Assembly (NCBI GenBank): GCA_013289795.1
Contig: JABCZH010000003.1
Span: 1 to 64,000 of the forward strand
Reading direction: 5' to 3'
Source of the DNA: Acidobacteriota bacterium
GTDB taxonomy: Bacteria; Acidobacteriota; Terriglobia; Terriglobales; Acidobacteriaceae
DNA: 64,000 nucleotides
Positions 27,265 through 37,856 of the stretch are shown here, one piece after another (the first letter of the stretch is position 1; the number at the start of each line of letters is the position of its first letter). The translations under genes and the position numbers were made by a program. A model generated the notes under the pieces. That model did not search any database and was not told the origin of the DNA. It saw only the letters and a program-made list of their open reading frames with translations.

Positions 27265-28650
27265 ATGACGTTCAGTTCTAATGCGGACTTTGTGACCGGC
27301 TCTCGCGGTCGTGGGGAGCGGGGCCAGACCATCCTGCTGGTTGCGGTTTCGATTGTTAGCCTGCTGGCGATGGCGGCGCTGGCAATTGACGTGGTCAGTT
27401 TGTACGTGGCCAGCACCGAAATTCAGCGCTCGGCAGATGCGGCTGCGTTGGCGGGAGCGAAAGCGATTGCGGATTCCGGTTACACCACGCTGCAGCCCGG
27501 GGATACCAATCTGGGCGCCGCTCAATTACTGGCGCAGAGCATGGCCACGCAAGCCATCCTGGCCATCGTGCAGGCTGCCACGCCGGTCAACCAGGTCGCG
27601 GGCGGATCGCCGGTGCAGGTGGGGGGCAGCCCAGCCTTCACTTGGCTTCCGAACAACAATCCGCACGTCACCGTCACGCTTCAGTTGACCAACCTGCCGA
27701 CATTCTTTGCCCGGGTCTGGGGCTCGAAATCGGCAATCGCCACGGCCAGTGCCACCGCTGAAGCCTACAATCCTGCCAACTTGCAAAACTTCACTCCGAT
27801 TCAGACCACGTGCGTGAAACCCTGGCTGATTGGAAACATCGACCCTGTCACTTCTACCAACGACAACATTGGTGCCGTTAATTTCGTTACGCCCGCGACG
27901 GGGCAGGTAGAAGACGCCGCAATCGGGGAGCAATTTTGGTTGAGCTCTGACTGCAATCCCCCCGGCCTCGATGGTTGCACTGGTCTTCATCGGACTCCTC
28001 CGGACGCCGGCAATTTTGGACTCCCCACTGCCTATATCTACTTCGTGCCCCTCGCAGTGACCGCTCAACCTGGCGACATTTGCCCTTCCTCGACAGCTTC
28101 TCCCTGTGGAGGGGGAAACCACCCTGACTACAAATCGGCGATCGAATGCTGCAACGTCACGTCCTACACCTGCGGAGGCACTGTGCCGAACGCCACTTAT
28201 ACGACGACCCTTAATCCGGAGTATCAAGGAGCGAACAGCGACCTTGCCACGGGAACGGAATGCCTCATCCACGCATCCGGCGAGACTTTGGGGCAAGGTC
28301 AAGACAGTTTGGATTGGAAAACGGCTCCATTTCCCACCGGGCCGCCAAGAATCACGGCGGGCAGCGGGCCGCAAAATAACAACCTCGTCTCTACCAGCAG
28401 TTCGATCGTCACCATTCCCATTCTTGACAATACAACATTTTCAAATGCATTTCCCTATCAAGAGACGGTAGTGGGGTTTTTGCAGGCGTTTGTGAATCAA
28501 GTCGATATGGACAATTTTGCTGGTGACGTCAACATTACTGTCCTCAATGTGATCGGCTGCAGCCAAACACCTAACGGCAATGCGCCGGTGACCGGCGGCA
28601 ACGGCGCGTCGCCCATACCGGTGCGTCTGATCACGCCGCCGTCGCCATAA
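27265..28650 (+). CDS. TadG-like pilus-assembly or exported protein
   Basis: About 461 residues. The N-terminus is the Tad/TadG signature: GQTILLVAVSIVSLLAMAAL followed by AIDVVSLYVASTEIQRSADA and AALAGA, a single membrane helix after a Gly-Gln pair with Asp in AIDV and the RSADAAALAGA helix. Such proteins belong to Flp/Tad pilus or related surface systems. The remainder is a long periplasmic or secreted part with several Cys pairs (CNPPGLDGC, ECCNVTSYTCGG). I start at ATG 27265; the frame is open from 27178. No other tad genes adjoin, which is common for acidobacterial TadG-like proteins. Confidence 0.7.
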   Translation: MTFSSNADFVTGSRGRGERGQTILLVAVSIVSLLAMAALAIDVVSLYVASTEIQRSADAAALAGAKAIADSGYTTLQPGDTNLGAAQLLAQSMATQAILAIVQAATPVNQVAGGSPVQVGGSPAFTWLPNNNPHVTVTLQLTNLPTFFARVWGSKSAIATASATAEAYNPANLQNFTPIQTTCVKPWLIGNIDPVTSTNDNIGAVNFVTPATGQVEDAAIGEQFWLSSDCNPPGLDGCTGLHRTPPDAGNFGLPTAYIYFVPLAVTAQPGDICPSSTASPCGGGNHPDYKSAIECCNVTSYTCGGTVPNATYTTTLNPEYQGANSDLATGTECLIHASGETLGQGQDSLDWKTAPFPTGPPRITAGSGPQNNNLVSTSSSIVTIPILDNTTFSNAFPYQETVVGFLQAFVNQVDMDNFAGDVNITVLNVIGCSQTPNGNAPVTGGNGASPIPVRLITPPSP

Positions 28651-28677
28651 TTCTCCGCTCTCGCGGCAAGGGTGAAT

Positions 28678-28702
28678 TTCCTCTGTAGCCTCTGTGGTGA
28701 AT
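28678..28702. repeat. CCTCTGTGG-type intergenic repeat
   Basis: TTCCTCTGTAGCCTCTGTGG contains two CCTCTGT units 9 nt apart. It lies in the 56-nt convergent gap between the TadG-like gene and pqqE and belongs to the same family as the repeats at 33574-33655 and 55841-55864. Confidence 0.45.
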
Positions 28703-28706
28703 GGGT

Positions 28707-29822
28707 TTATTCCGACATTGCGCCTGGATTCGGGCGGTAAATCCAGTTGGCGGGCACAGGCGGAATCGACGAGGGAACAGCACCGGCGCTGATCTGGTTC
28801 AGCGCTTGCTCGACGACGCCATGAGTGGGCGCCAGTGTGCACACTGGATCGGTTGCCGCGGCGTCGCCGGTCAGCAGAAACGCCTGGCAGCGGCATCCGC
28901 CGAAATCCTCAGTGCGGCGCTCGCAGCTTCGGCACGGCTCGGGCATCCAGTCCTCACCGCGAAAGCGCTGAAAGGCCGCTGACTCGCGCCATATCCAGTC
29001 GAGTGGATGCTCGCGAACATTATCAAAACGCATGCCGGGAAGCACGCCCGCAGCATGGCAGGGAAGCACCTGCCCGGCGGGATCAAGCAGCAGCAAACGG
29101 CGTCCCCAGCCGCCCATGCAAGCTTTAGGATAGCGGGCGTAGTAATCAGGAGCGGTGAAGTCAATTCTCATGCGGCCGCGCAAGCGTTCCTCCGCCGCGG
29201 CCACTGTTTGTTGTGATTGTTCTACCTGCTGCCGAGTGGGAAGCAGCAAGTCCCGATTGCGCAACGCCCATCCATAATACTGGACATTGGCGATTTCCAG
29301 ACGGTCGGGGCCAAGCTCTTCGGCCATTGTGATGATGTCTGCAAGATGATCAAGATTCTGCCGGTGGACCACCACATTGATGGTGAAAGCGATCTTGAAC
29401 TGGCGAATCAGCCGCGACAATTGCAGCTTGTAGGCGTGACCGCGGGTGCCCGCGATTTCGTTGGCTTCAGCTTCCCGCGAATCCTGAAAGCTGAGCTGAA
29501 TATGCTCCAGACCAGCTTCCACCAGTGCTGCCAGGCGCGCTTCGGAAAGGCCGATGCCGGAGGTGATCAGGTTGACGTAGAGTCCAGCGGTACGAGCACC
29601 GGAGATCAGTTCGGTCAGGTCCGTACGCGCCAGGGGTTCACCGCCCGTCAGATGCAGGTGCAAGACCCCCAGCTTTCCCGCTTCGCGAAACACGCGCACC
29701 CACTCTTCGGTAGAAAGCTCCGCGGCAGCCTTCTGCATTTCAAGCGGATTCGAACAGTACACACAATGCAGCGGGCAGCGGTGGGTGATCTCGGTAATCA
29801 GCGCTAAAGGGTTGGGCAGCAT
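28707..29822 (-). CDS. pqqE: PqqA peptide cyclase (radical SAM)
   Basis: A 371-residue radical SAM enzyme that makes the Glu-Tyr carbon-carbon bond in the PqqA peptide, the first committed step of pyrroloquinoline quinone synthesis. The N-terminal [4Fe-4S] motif is CPLHCVYC, followed by HLTGGEPLARTDL. The C-terminal SPASM region has the expected Cys (CMGGWGRR, LPCHAAG, EPCRSCERR, GGCRCQAF) for auxiliary clusters. Its ATG overlaps the pqqD stop by one base (TAATG), so translation is coupled. Order on the minus strand is pqqC-pqqD-pqqE. Confidence 0.95.
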   Translation of the reverse strand: MLPNPLALITEITHRCPLHCVYCSNPLEMQKAAAELSTEEWVRVFREAGKLGVLHLHLTGGEPLARTDLTELISGARTAGLYVNLITSGIGLSEARLAALVEAGLEHIQLSFQDSREAEANEIAGTRGHAYKLQLSRLIRQFKIAFTINVVVHRQNLDHLADIITMAEELGPDRLEIANVQYYGWALRNRDLLLPTRQQVEQSQQTVAAAEERLRGRMRIDFTAPDYYARYPKACMGGWGRRLLLLDPAGQVLPCHAAGVLPGMRFDNVREHPLDWIWRESAAFQRFRGEDWMPEPCRSCERRTEDFGGCRCQAFLLTGDAAATDPVCTLAPTHGVVEQALNQISAGAVPSSIPPVPANWIYRPNPGAMSE

Positions 29823-30100
29823 TAGAAATCAACAATCCGCTTCTGCTGCAAGCTCTCGAGGAATTTGCTTACTTCCTGCTCGATGCGGCCACTTTCGCCG
29901 GTCTTGTATTGTGCCTGCATCTCGTCCACGATTTGTTGGACGCTGCGCTGGCCGTCGCAACGTTCCAGTATTTCGCGTCCGGTGCCTTGCAAGCGCAGCG
30001 CGCCTTCGGGAAACATCAGCATCCGTTCGGAGCCGTTCGCTTCCGCCCAGCGGCATCCGGCCGCGAGACGAGGCTTGCTGTTTGGGTCCGGCGCGGGCAT
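29822..30100 (-). CDS. pqqD: PQQ biosynthesis peptide chaperone
   Basis: A 92-residue PqqD, the chaperone that presents the PqqA peptide to PqqE. The domain runs from KPRLAAGCRWAEANGS through MFPEGALRLQGTGREILERC and DGQRSVQQIVDEM, which is the standard PqqD pattern. The open frame extends far upstream but that part is out-of-frame pqqC sequence; the ATG at 30100, 5 nt after the pqqC stop, gives the usual length. The 3' end overlaps pqqE by one base. Confidence 0.9.
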   Translation of the reverse strand: MPAPDPNSKPRLAAGCRWAEANGSERMLMFPEGALRLQGTGREILERCDGQRSVQQIVDEMQAQYKTGESGRIEQEVSKFLESLQQKRIVDF

Positions 30101-30105
30101 GGCGG

Positions 30106-30864
30106 CTACTCTTCCTCCGGAACAAAAGCTCCGGGAGGCGGCCAGCCCGGTTGCACGTAGGCGAAATGCAGGCCATCGAGTTGTGCCCACAGGATGTCGC
30201 ACTTCGAAGTCAAAGCTGCGATGGCCGCTTCCTGCTCGGCTCGAGTGTGGGCATGCTCGGCCACGTAGTCGAAGGCGAAGCGTGCGTCCTCCGGAGCTTG
30301 ATCGAGGCGTGCGGTGAAATAATCCAGCCCGCCGGACAGCCACGGATAATGCTTGCGCAAGGCATCCATGCGCAGGGCAATCAGGTCGCGGGAGAAGAGT
30401 TCGGTCAGGGAAGATGCCACCGCTTCCAGCAGCGTCCGGTTCTTCACCAAATCCAGATAAGCATCCACCGCGTAGCGAACTGCGGGGAGCACCTCGGTTG
30501 CGCTCTGCACGCGCTCGCGATTCAATCCCGTGGCTTCCGCTAAACGAATCCAGCGCTCAATCCCGCCTTCGTGGCCGCGCTCTCCGTCATGGTCCACGAT
30601 GCGCTTGCGCCATGCAGCACGGAATTCGCGGTCTTCGCTGCGCGACAGGATGATGGCGTCCTTCATGGGAATCCGGCTTTGGTAGTAGTAGCGGTTTAGC
30701 GCCCAGGCCTGAAGCTGTACACGATTCAGGCGGCCCTCATGCATCATGAGATGGAAAGGATGCTGGTGGTGATAGCGCTCCCGCCCCACTTCCTGGATGC
30801 GGGAAAGCAACTGTTCTTTGGTAAGTGTTTGAGATTCCGGGATCATCGAAGTTCTGCTTGCCAT
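30106..30864 (-). CDS. pqqC: Pyrroloquinoline quinone synthase
   Basis: A 252-residue PqqC, the cofactorless oxidase that carries out the final ring closure and eight-electron oxidation to PQQ. The all-helical fold is shown by RYHHQHPFHLMMHEGRLN, LNRYYYQSRIPMKDAIIL and DHDGERGHEGGIERWIRL, with the conserved His residues. It is the first gene of the pqqCDE unit. Start ATG 30864 lacks a clear Shine-Dalgarno; MIPES (30846) is an alternative. No PqqA-like peptide with the Glu-x-x-x-Tyr motif is found in the 200 nt upstream, and pqqB is absent here too. Confidence 0.95.
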   Translation of the reverse strand: MASRTSMIPESQTLTKEQLLSRIQEVGRERYHHQHPFHLMMHEGRLNRVQLQAWALNRYYYQSRIPMKDAIILSRSEDREFRAAWRKRIVDHDGERGHEGGIERWIRLAEATGLNRERVQSATEVLPAVRYAVDAYLDLVKNRTLLEAVASSLTELFSRDLIALRMDALRKHYPWLSGGLDYFTARLDQAPEDARFAFDYVAEHAHTRAEQEAAIAALTSKCDILWAQLDGLHFAYVQPGWPPPGAFVPEEE

Positions 30865-31061
30865 CGTAAAAGTTATGCAGCGTTGCGTAGCTCAGGTGCT
30901 TTTTCTTCCTTGCTAAAGAATACTCCCGATCGCCAAAACCGGTCGCGGGACCCAAAACGGGAAACGAAAAGGACAGGTGAGCCCAATAGTTAATACACAA
31001 TGCCCGGCGCAACCTTGACAATGGAGTTGGGTTTGAAAGATCGAAGACCAAGGGGAAACCG

Positions 31062-31262
31062 ATGGCCGCGACCAGGACCGGGATCGCCATGGAGTTCGAA
31101 TCGCAAGCTGCAGAGCGCCGGCTCTATCGCCGGCGCGGCTGTGCCGGCTGCCCCAAGTCCGGAGTCAGCCGTGAATTCTTTATTAGCCTAGTGATGTGTT
31201 TTCCACTTAGTTGCATGCTGTGGGCCGCGATTGTTTACGGAGCGGTCAGGCTGGTGCGGTAA
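31062..31262 (+). CDS. Possible small membrane protein
   Basis: A 66-codon frame with AAGGGG (31050-31055) 6 nt before ATG 31062. The product would have an Arg-rich N-terminal half with a Cys-x-x-Cys ([12 protein letters not shown]) and a C-terminal membrane segment ([20 protein letters not shown]). A perfect 7-bp stem (CGCCGGC 31116-31122, GCCGGCG 31129-31135) lies inside the frame, which is a reason for caution. It converges with the next gene and overlaps its end by 17 nt. I do not recognise the family. Confidence 0.35.
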   Translation: MAATRTGIAMEFESQAAERRLYRRRGCAGCPKSGVSREFFISLVMCFPLSCMLWAAIVYGAVRLVR

Positions 31263-31650
31263 TCTGAAATGCGCCCAAGGCAGTCTGCATTTCCTTTTCG
31301 CGCGGGCATTCGCTGATCTCTTCAATGCGCGAAGTGACAATCGGGGTCTGGTATTCGGGGTGACAAAACTCCAGGTGCATGCCCCGGCCAATGTAGCGCT
31401 GCTTCAACATCGATCCTCCCCAGGTTGAGCCTGCAATCGCCACCTGCACCGGCTTTGGACAATACTTGGGGTGTCCGGAAATCAAGGCCTCGCTGCCGCC
31501 CAACAGAACTGCCGTATAGCGGTGGTTCTGGGTCCGGATCTGCAGCACCGTAGAAGGCTCCAGAGCGGCCAGCAGCACGCCGCCTTCGACTTCCGACTGA
31601 ACGATGTTGCTGTTCACTTCGTCGCTCAGATTGGGGTGCGGGGTGAACAT
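31246..31650 (-). CDS. Conserved-looking hypothetical protein, possibly PilZ-like
   Basis: A 134-residue soluble protein without signal peptide. It reads as a compact beta-rich domain ([60 protein letters not shown]). The run 'GRGMHLEF...TSRIEEI' recalls the small beta-barrel of PilZ-like domains, but the RxxxR motif of c-di-GMP binding PilZ proteins is not visible. Start ATG 31650 has a weak ribosome binding site. The family is not recognised with confidence. Confidence 0.6.
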   Translation of the reverse strand: MFTPHPNLSDEVNSNIVQSEVEGGVLLAALEPSTVLQIRTQNHRYTAVLLGGSEALISGHPKYCPKPVQVAIAGSTWGGSMLKQRYIGRGMHLEFCHPEYQTPIVTSRIEEISECPREKEMQTALGAFQITAPA

Positions 31651-31954
31651 CTTGGCTGGAGTCTATCATCTTCTGACGAAAAATCTCAGAAATCGTTACC
31701 GTAGTTTCCTGGGTAAGTCTTCCAAGGGCCAAGCCCTTCCGGGTTGAGCTGTCAGCATTTGGCATGGATCGCCGCCGCAGGGCTGGGTTTCAAGAGGAAA
31801 CGGAGCGGGAATGCGAAAGAGCAAAGCGCTACCGACCCAGCTTCCAGTTGGGGAAGGCTACGGTAGCGCCGCCTCGTTCATAGATCAAACCGATTAGAAT
31901 CTAGTCAACAGGATGCACTACTGCTAGTGCATAGTTGGATACTGGGTAGAGCGG
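31651..31954. other. Spacer downstream of lysS with a stem-loop
   Basis: A 304-nt gap between two minus-strand genes. The perfect hairpin ATGCACTA (31913-31920), loop CTGC, TAGTGCAT (31925-31932) lies 23 nt after the lysS stop and may mark the end of the lysS transcript, though no T-run follows. The rest must contain the promoter of the hypothetical gene at 31650; nothing else is evident. Confidence 0.4.
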
Positions 31955-33508
<1,554 letters not shown>

Positions 33509-33573
33509 TGGATTCCTTTGCTGTAATGGTGAGAACCGATTATAAACAAGGGCCTCGTCTTCTGGGGCGGGAC

Positions 33574-33655
33574 CTTCTCTGTGTCATCTGTTCTCTCTAG
33601 TGGTTATGACTTTCAAAATCCTAACCACAGAGGTCACAGAGATCACAGAGGAACA
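33574..33655. repeat. Inverted repeat made of CACAGAG units
   Basis: GTGGTTA (33600-33606) and TAACCAC (33622-33628) form the inner stem with a 15-nt loop. Outward of it, both arms carry CACAGAG-type units: ACAGAGG, CACAGAGAT, CACAGAGGA on the right, and CTCTGTG, CTGTT, CTCTCT on the left. The whole 82-bp element lies between the divergent lysS and nuoA genes and could affect either leader. Related single-arm copies are at 28678-28702 and 55841-55864. Confidence 0.6.
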
Positions 33656-33708
33656 TTGAACTCTGTCGCGCGCGGCGGTAGTATTGGCATTCGACAGGGA
33701 AGAACCCG

Positions 33709-34065
33709 ATGCCGCAAAACTACATTCCTATTTTCATCTTCATCGCCGTGGTCGGGATTCTCATCCCCATTACGCTGCTTGCCGCCAAGCTGGTGCGCCC
33801 CGACAATCCTAATCGCGCCAAGCTCAGTCCTTACGAGTGCGGCGTCGATCCCATTGGAGCCTCCCGCGGGCGCTACACGGTGCGTTATTACATCGTCGCT
33901 ATTCTGTTCGTGGTCTTCGATGTGGAGACGATTTTCCTGTTTCCCTGGGCGGTGAAGTTCAAAGCCCTGGGGATGTTCGGGCTGATCGAAATGCTCATCT
34001 TTCTGGCCATTCTGGTCGTGGGCTATGTATGGGTCTGGCAGAAAGGTGCATTGGACTGGGTGTAG
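33709..34065 (+). CDS. nuoA: NADH-quinone oxidoreductase subunit A
   Basis: A 118-residue membrane subunit of complex I with three helices. The loop between helices 1 and 2 has the conserved YECGVDP, and helix 2 begins with FVVFDVETIFLFPWAV, both diagnostic. ATG 33709 has AGGGAAG 7 nt upstream. It opens a long plus-strand respiratory array, but the next gene is not nuoB: a zinc-ribbon/PH protein stands between nuoA and nuoC. Confidence 0.95.
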   Translation: MPQNYIPIFIFIAVVGILIPITLLAAKLVRPDNPNRAKLSPYECGVDPIGASRGRYTVRYYIVAILFVVFDVETIFLFPWAVKFKALGMFGLIEMLIFLAILVVGYVWVWQKGALDWV

Positions 34066-34114
34066 AACGCGGCGGGTATCCTAGCCAGCACGGCGGAGCT
34101 TGGAAGCATCGACC

Positions 34115-34714
34115 ATGGATGGAGACACCAAAGCCTGCCCAGTCTGCGGAGAGACCATCAAGGCTGTAGCCCTGAAATGCCGCTTCTGCAATACCGACCT
34201 CTCGGCATTTGCAGCGTCAAAAGATGTCGCAACCGAGAAGGACTTGTTTTCTGGCTATCCGGCATTGATTTACACCGTAGGCCAGATCGTTCCTTTCCTG
34301 GCAGTGGCAGCGTTGGCGGCGGTGGTCGGGTATAGCGTCGGTACCGAGGTTGGCATCTTCTACGCATTCCTCGGTTTTTTGATTTCGTGCGGCGTCATTT
34401 GTCTCGCCTTCTACCTGAAGAGCCGGCGCACCCACTACGAAATCACCACACAGCGGATCAAACTGGAAACCGGCATCCTTTCCAAGGTTCAGGAAAGTTT
34501 GGAATTGTTCCGCATCGACCATTTCGAGTTGCACAAACCGCTGGGAATGCGCCTGCTGGGCCAGTCGGCCCTGCGGCTATTTTCCTCGGATGCGGAGCTT
34601 GAGAAGTTCTACATGTATGGCGTTCCTAACCTGGAAGTGCTGGCAGATACGCTGCGCGAGTGCCAGCTTCGCGAACGCACCCGGCGTGGTCTGACGACTT
34701 TTGTGAAGGCTTAA
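34115..34714 (+). CDS. Zinc-ribbon and bacterial PH-domain membrane protein
   Basis: A 199-residue protein. Residues 5-24 form a zinc ribbon (CPVCGETIKAVALKCRFC), residues about 50-105 hold two membrane segments (IVPFLAVAALAAVVGYSVG and the following one), and the C-terminal half is a bPH2 (DUF304/YdbT-like) domain: YEITTQRIKLETGILSK, then LFRIDHFELHKPLGMRLLG. Such proteins are membrane-bound with unknown function. ATG 34115 is preceded by GGAAG at 8 nt. The position between nuoA and nuoC, where nuoB normally stands, is unusual; whether it has anything to do with complex I is not known. Confidence 0.75.
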   Translation: MDGDTKACPVCGETIKAVALKCRFCNTDLSAFAASKDVATEKDLFSGYPALIYTVGQIVPFLAVAALAAVVGYSVGTEVGIFYAFLGFLISCGVICLAFYLKSRRTHYEITTQRIKLETGILSKVQESLELFRIDHFELHKPLGMRLLGQSALRLFSSDAELEKFYMYGVPNLEVLADTLRECQLRERTRRGLTTFVKA

Positions 34715-34771
34715 GACCGGTCTCGATGTAACGGTTTTGTTTCGGCGAACATTCCAGGCGCCTCCTCATCG

Positions 34772-34800
34772 TTGACAGCGTTTCGCCAAGCTGTTATCAC
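34772..34800 (+). promoter_or_regulatory. Predicted sigma-70 promoter before nuoC
   Basis: TTGACA (34772-34777), a 17-nt spacer and TATCAC (34795-34800, four of six -10 bases) lie 52 nt upstream of the nuoC ATG. It suggests that nuoC onward can be transcribed independently of nuoA. Confidence 0.45.
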
Positions 34801-34851
34801 TTAACGTTCCTCCAAACCGTCTGCTGAGCCCGAGGTTTGCACGTTTAAGGT

Positions 34852-35433
34852 ATGCCCGAGGATACCAAGTCGCCAACGCCGCCCAGCGGCCAGCCGCATG
34901 CCGCTGCGCCTGCCAAGCCTGCTGTTCCGGCTACAACTCCGTGGGATTCGCCGACGGTAGCCCGGCTAAAGAGCCAATACGGTTCCGGCGTGCAGGAAGC
35001 CGTCACCTACCTCGGCCAGAATTACTTCGTTCTTGATGCCTCTGTCACCGCGGAAGCGCTGCGGATCCTGCGCGACGAAGAGCAATTCGACTACTGTGTG
35101 GACATCACGGCCACGCATAATCCCACTCGCGACAAGCAATTCGAACTGATCTGGATTCTGTATTCCTTCGCACGCAACGAGCGCATTCGCGTCAAGACCA
35201 ATATCGCGGACGGCGCCAGCTTCCCCAGTTCCGTTTCCATCTGGCCGGCAGCGAACTGGCTGGAGAGGGAAGTGTTCGACATGTTTGGTATCAAGTTCGA
35301 TGGCCATCCTGACATGAAACGTATCCTGCTGCCCGAAGGCTGGAAAGGCCATCCGCTGCGAAAGGATTACGGCATCATTCAACAGGATCAGGAGTGGGTG
35401 CAGATCAACCTGGGAATCGAGAGCGGCCAATAG
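34852..35433 (+). CDS. nuoC: NADH-quinone oxidoreductase subunit C
   Basis: A 193-residue peripheral-arm subunit (30-kDa family). Diagnostic segments are [19 protein letters not shown] and [17 protein letters not shown]. The N-terminal 35 residues are a Pro/Ala-rich extension ([20 protein letters not shown]) not needed for the fold. The gene ends 2 nt before the nuoD ATG. In this genome nuoC and nuoD are separate genes, not the fused nuoCD of enterobacteria. Confidence 0.95.
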   Translation: MPEDTKSPTPPSGQPHAAAPAKPAVPATTPWDSPTVARLKSQYGSGVQEAVTYLGQNYFVLDASVTAEALRILRDEEQFDYCVDITATHNPTRDKQFELIWILYSFARNERIRVKTNIADGASFPSSVSIWPAANWLEREVFDMFGIKFDGHPDMKRILLPEGWKGHPLRKDYGIIQQDQEWVQINLGIESGQ

Positions 35434-35435
35434 AC

Positions 35436-36605
35436 ATGGGCGACCAGATCACTAAAGACCCGGCCAGCTTCATCTCGCACCTTGAGCTTGACCAGCCCGA
35501 CAAGACCTTCCTCGACTCCAATGAGCTAATTATCAACATGGGTCCGCAGCACCCCGCCACCCACGGCGTGTTGCGCGTGATTCTCAAGCTGGACGGCGAG
35601 AAAGTTCTGGGCACCGAGTGCGTCATCGGCTACCTGCATCGCGGCGTGGAGAAGATCGCCGAGCACCGCACCTACACCATGTTCAATCCTTACGTGGATC
35701 GCATGGACTATGTGGCTGCGGTTTCGAACGGCCTGGGCTATTGCGAAGCAGTCGAGAAGTTGATGAATGTGCAGGCTCCGCCCCGTGCCAATTACATTCG
35801 CGTGATCTTGACGGAGTTGAATCGGCTAGCCAGCCATCAGCTCTGGCTGGGTACGCACGCGCTCGATATCGGAGCCATGACGCCGCTTTTCTATACCTTC
35901 CGCGATCGGGAAGAGATTCTCAAGATCTTCGAGAAGTACTGTGGCGCCCGGCTGACTACGCACGCTTTCCGCATCGGCGGCTGCCTATACGAGACCTACG
36001 ACGGCTTTGAACAGGACGTAAAGAAGTTCATCGACTTCCTCCCTCCGAAAATCGACGAATACGAAGAGCTGCTGACCACCAACCGCATCTGGGTGGAACG
36101 GACCAAGGGCGTGGGCAAGATTACCGCCGCGGATTGCGTTGCCTTGGGTGTCACTGGCCCTGTACTCCGCGCCAGTGGCGTGAAATGGGACTTGCGCAAG
36201 GCCCAGCCCTACGCTGCTTATTCCGAGTTCGATTTCGATATTCCCATCGGCCAGAGCGGCGACACATACGACCGGTATCTGGTGCGAATGGAGGAAATGC
36301 GGCAGTCGCTGCGCATTATTCGCCAGGCGGTCGAGCGCATCCCCGAAGGCCCGATCATGGCCAAGGTGCCCAAAGTGATCAAGCCCGCGGTCGGAGAGAT
36401 TTATCATTCCATCGAAGCGCCTAAGGGCGAGCTGGGATACTTCATCGTCAGCGACGGTTCCACCCAGCCTTACCGTATACGCGTCCGCCCGCCATCTTTT
36501 GTAAACTTGCAGGCACTCGATCTCATGGTGCGCGGACAACTGGTGGCTGACGTGATTGCCGTCATCGGTACGCTCGACATCGTTCTGGGCGAGGTGGACC
36601 GCTGA
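35436..36605 (+). CDS. nuoD: NADH-quinone oxidoreductase subunit D
   Basis: A 389-residue 49-kDa subunit, which with NuoB forms the quinone-binding site. [15 protein letters not shown] near residue 37 carries the His of the quinone pocket, and [13 protein letters not shown] and the C-terminal DIVLGEVDR are standard for the family. The frame opens at 35394, but ATG 35436 follows the nuoC stop directly and gives the normal length. The stop overlaps the nuoH start (TGATG). Confidence 0.95.
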   Translation: MGDQITKDPASFISHLELDQPDKTFLDSNELIINMGPQHPATHGVLRVILKLDGEKVLGTECVIGYLHRGVEKIAEHRTYTMFNPYVDRMDYVAAVSNGLGYCEAVEKLMNVQAPPRANYIRVILTELNRLASHQLWLGTHALDIGAMTPLFYTFRDREEILKIFEKYCGARLTTHAFRIGGCLYETYDGFEQDVKKFIDFLPPKIDEYEELLTTNRIWVERTKGVGKITAADCVALGVTGPVLRASGVKWDLRKAQPYAAYSEFDFDIPIGQSGDTYDRYLVRMEEMRQSLRIIRQAVERIPEGPIMAKVPKVIKPAVGEIYHSIEAPKGELGYFIVSDGSTQPYRIRVRPPSFVNLQALDLMVRGQLVADVIAVIGTLDIVLGEVDR

Positions 36606-37855
36606 TGCTCGACTACATCACCTCCTATCTCAGCAGCAACACCACACCCGGCCAGGCGGGAAATGTTTTCTGGGCGCTCGTCTATATCATGGTCGTTTTC
36701 GGCGGCGTGTCGGTTGCCGTGATGGCGATGAACTGGCTGGAGCGCAAAGCCTTGGCGCATTTCCAGATTCGTCTCGGCCCCATGCGCGTGGGCCCGCACG
36801 GCTTGTTGCAGCCCATCGCCGACGCCATCAAACTGCTTACCAAAGAGGATATCGTCCCCTCCGAAGCTGACAAGTTCGTCTTCTGGCTTGCGCCGCTCAT
36901 CATTCTTTGCGCGTCGTTTACGGTTTATATCGTCGTGCCGTTCGGGCCGACTCACGCCATTACCGACTTGAATATCGGCATTCTATTCATGCTCGGTGTT
37001 TCGTCGTTGAGTGTGCTCGGAGTAGTGATGGCAGGGTGGGCGTCGAACTCGCACTATCCGCTGATCGGCGCGTTGCGTTCCAGCGCGCAGATGATTTCTT
37101 ACGAAGTGGCGATGGGTTTGGCGGTTGTTTCTGCAATTCTAATGACCAGCCTCAACGCCACTGGCACTGGGACTCTGAGCATGATTGGCATTGTTCAGGC
37201 TCAGCAGTCGCAACAGATGTGGTTCCTGTTCAAGTTCTTTCCGCTGGGATTCATCGCGTTCGGCATTTTCGCCATCGCCATGGTTGCGGAAACCAACCGC
37301 GCGCCGTTTGATCTGCCTGAAGCCGAGTCCGAGCTGACCGCCGGGTTCCACACCGAATACAGCGGCCTGCGCTGGTCGTTATTCATGTTGGGTGAATATG
37401 CGGCAATGATTGCAGTATCGTCGATCGCAGTGACGCTCTGGGTGGGCGGCTGGATGCGACCTTTCCCCAACTGGCTCACGGGCGAGACCTGGGACCTGGT
37501 CTTTTCTCTGATTCCCGGTTTCCTGTTTCTTGGCCTGGCTTTTATCGCGTTCATCGGCGTGGCCCGCATGCCGAAGCATCCTTATTTCCGTGTCCAGACC
37601 ATCGGCCTCGCCGGATTTGGCGCGGTGCTCGGCCTTATCGGGCTGGTGCTCTTTGCTCCGCCGGTACGCGACCGCATTCAGGATATTTTCTGGTTCTGCG
37701 CGAAGGTCGCTGTGTTCATGTATCTGTATATTTGGTATCGCGCAACCTTCCCACGCTACCGCTTCGATCAGTTGATGCGAGTGGGATGGAAAGTGCTTTT
37801 GCCGGTCTCTATCGGGGTGTTGATTTTGACAGCGATTATGGGAGTTTTGTTCTAA
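36605..37855 (+). CDS. nuoH: NADH-quinone oxidoreductase subunit H
   Basis: A 416-residue membrane subunit (ND1 family) with about eight helices that forms the junction with the peripheral arm. Marker segments are WLERKALAHFQIRLGPMRVG, LADAIKL-type LLQPIADAIKLLTKEDI, RAPFDLPEAESELTAGFHTE and LYIWYRATFPRYRFDQLM. It overlaps nuoD by one base. NuoI, which normally follows, is missing; nuoJ starts 1 nt after the stop. Confidence 0.95.
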   Translation: MLDYITSYLSSNTTPGQAGNVFWALVYIMVVFGGVSVAVMAMNWLERKALAHFQIRLGPMRVGPHGLLQPIADAIKLLTKEDIVPSEADKFVFWLAPLIILCASFTVYIVVPFGPTHAITDLNIGILFMLGVSSLSVLGVVMAGWASNSHYPLIGALRSSAQMISYEVAMGLAVVSAILMTSLNATGTGTLSMIGIVQAQQSQQMWFLFKFFPLGFIAFGIFAIAMVAETNRAPFDLPEAESELTAGFHTEYSGLRWSLFMLGEYAAMIAVSSIAVTLWVGGWMRPFPNWLTGETWDLVFSLIPGFLFLGLAFIAFIGVARMPKHPYFRVQTIGLAGFGAVLGLIGLVLFAPPVRDRIQDIFWFCAKVAVFMYLYIWYRATFPRYRFDQLMRVGWKVLLPVSIGVLILTAIMGVLF

Positions 37856-37856
37856 C

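Noticed and set aside
31116-31135. CGCCGGC/GCCGGCG hairpin as an intrinsic terminator for the pqq operon side
   Set aside because: It lies upstream of pqqC on the opposite side of the operon, has no T-run, and falls inside a possible small coding frame.
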